Assembly: GCA_945981915.1 (NCBI GenBank)
Contig: CAMFRJ010000047.1
Span: 1-7,401 of the forward strand
Direction: 5' to 3'
Length of the DNA stretch: 7,401 nt
From: an uncultured Erysipelotrichaceae bacterium
GTDB lineage: Bacteria > Bacillota_I > Bacilli_A > Erysipelotrichales > Coprobacillaceae
The notes below the pieces were generated by a model. It searched no databases. It saw only the letters and a list, made by a program, of their open reading frames with translations, and was not told where the DNA came from. Made by a program: the position numbers and the translations under genes. Positions within the stretch are counted from its first letter, which is position 1. Each line of letters opens with the position of its first letter. Shown piece by piece: positions 6,562 to 7,401 of this stretch.

Positions 6562-6568
6562 ATATATT

Positions 6569-6577
6569 ATTATAACA
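6569..6577 (-). promoter_or_regulatory. Extended -10 promoter of the ROK-PHP-PHP-HAD operon
   Basis: The minus strand reads TGTTATAAT, an exact TGn-TATAAT element, 49 nt upstream of the TTG start. The -35 position falls in the T-run and stem of the preceding terminator and holds no good TTGACA match, as is common for extended -10 promoters. The leader is about 40 nt and contains the inverted repeat and the AAAGGGGTGA ribosome site. Confidence 0.6.
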
Positions 6578-6584
6578 TATCATC

Positions 6585-6615
6585 AAAAAAGAAACATCAT
6601 TTTCATGATGTTTCT
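6585..6615 (-). terminator. Rho-independent terminator of the aldo/keto reductase gene
   Basis: A perfect 11-bp stem, AGAAACATCAT/ATGATGTTTCT, with a TTTC tetraloop is followed on the minus strand by six T. The first arm overlaps the TAG stop codon of the reductase gene, so termination is immediate. It separates this gene from the ROK operon promoter, which begins within the T-run. Confidence 0.88.
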
Positions 6616-7401
6616 ATTCAAATTCTTTAACAATTTCTTGTAAATATTCAATAATTGATAAATGTTGTGGACAGATTCCCTCGCATTGACCACATTGAAT
6701 ACAATCACTGGCTTTTGCATGTTTTTGACTTAAACGTGAATAATATTCTCCTTGTGGTGTCCACCCCTTCTCTTTGATTTCCTGTTTTTCCGCATTATAT
6801 AAAGAAAAGTATTGAGGAATAGGTATATTCATAGGACAGCCATCTGTACAATAGGAACATCCTGTACACGCAATAGCAATGTGAGCATTGATCATATCAA
6901 CTGCCTGATCAATAAGTGCTAATTCCTCTTGACCAAGAGGTTGAAAATCTTTCATATAACTGATATTATCTAACATTTGTTCCATATTAGACATTCCTGA
7001 TAAAACCATCATGACTCCTTCATGACTGGCAGCAAAACGAATGGCCCATGATGGAATAGACATATCTGGTGCATAATCTTTAAATAGTTTTTCAACAGTT
7101 TCAGGAACTTTTGCGAGCGTACCTCCTTTAACAGGTTCCATAACAATCACAGGTTTATGATATTTTTGACATACTTCATAACATTTTCTAGACTGGACTC
7201 CTTCACTTTCCCAATCCAGATAATTGATCTGTAACTGTACAAATTCAAATTCAGGATGTTTTTTCAAAATATCTTCCAATGTTTTAGCATTATCATGGAA
7301 AGAAAATCCAATATGTTTGACAAGACCCTCTTTCTTTTTTTCTATTAGCCAGTTATAACAATCTAATTTTTCATAGATTTGATCATGATCAAATCCATTA
7401 T
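6614..7401 (-). CDS. Aldo/keto reductase with C-terminal two-[4Fe-4S] ferredoxin domain (N-terminus cut)
   Basis: This is a predicted oxidoreductase of the COG1453-type aldo/keto reductases, whose barrel is fused to a ferredoxin-like tail. They are common in anaerobes and their substrates are mostly unknown. The frame is open to the window edge, leaving 261 visible residues and missing the N-terminus with the catalytic Tyr. Visible barrel elements are VKHIGFSFH, FVQLQINYLDW, VIVMEPVKGG and the nucleotide-binding-side MMVLSGMS. The tail has two cluster motifs, CTGCSYCTDGCP and CIQCGQCEGICP, eight cysteines in all, enough for two [4Fe-4S] centres. This suggests electrons pass between iron-sulfur centres and the barrel cofactor. 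The TTG at 7279 is internal and is not the start, because family sequence continues upstream of it. Stop is TAG, inside the terminator stem. Confidence 0.93.
   Translation of the reverse strand, partial: NGFDHDQIYEKLDCYNWLIEKKKEGLVKHIGFSFHDNAKTLEDILKKHPEFEFVQLQINYLDWESEGVQSRKCYEVCQKYHKPVIVMEPVKGGTLAKVPETVEKLFKDYAPDMSIPSWAIRFAASHEGVMMVLSGMSNMEQMLDNISYMKDFQPLGQEELALIDQAVDMINAHIAIACTGCSYCTDGCPMNIPIPQYFSLYNAEKQEIKEKGWTPQGEYYSRLSQKHAKASDCIQCGQCEGICPQHLSIIEYLQEIVKEFE

Noticed and set aside
7277..7279. TTG as the start of the aldo/keto reductase
   Set aside because: The frame stays open upstream and encodes family-typical sequence (VKHIGFSFH) to the window edge, so this codon is an internal Leu.

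Overview
This AT-rich window (about one third G+C by eye) looks like the chromosome of a low-GC Gram-positive anaerobe. Strong Shine-Dalgarno sequences, TGn-TATAAT promoters, TTG starts, short A/T-rich terminators, a ferredoxin-type aldo/keto reductase and several Cof-type/PHP phosphatases fit the gut Erysipelotrichia/Clostridia. The closer placement (Coprobacillus-like Erysipelotrichia) is inference. The standard genetic code applies: five other reading frames carry no internal TGA and use TGG for Trp. All genes lie on the minus strand, so transcription runs from high to low coordinates. No RNA gene, mobile element or CRISPR array was seen.

Layout in the direction of transcription. (1) 7401-6614: a ferredoxin-like aldo/keto reductase cut by the window edge, ending in a strong terminator. 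(2) 6519-2969: a four-gene unit with its own promoter and terminator. It holds a ROK-family regulator, a HisJ-type PHP phosphatase, a TrpH/YciV-type PHP phosphoesterase and a Cof-type HAD phosphatase. The first three overlap by 11-17 nt and the last follows after 9 nt, so the genes should be co-transcribed and translationally coupled. A repressor-like regulator driving three different phosphate-ester hydrolases, with no transporter or kinase, is the most intriguing module here. (3) 2874-1117: a KdpD/KdpE-like two-component system in four pieces. The kinase is split by a one-base shift between its dimerisation/His domain and its ATP-binding domain. The regulator is split by an in-frame TGA between its receiver and its DNA-binding domain. 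All four domains keep their key residues. (4) 1054-1: a Na+/phosphate cotransporter whose C-terminus runs off the window, 62 nt downstream of the regulator.

Working model: the ROK operon handles some phosphorylated metabolite whose identity cannot be read from the sequence. The Kdp-like system is either recently inactivated in both genes or expressed by recoding or as split domains, and it may have controlled the adjacent Na/Pi transporter. Every gap longer than about 50 nt is described below as a promoter or terminator region.
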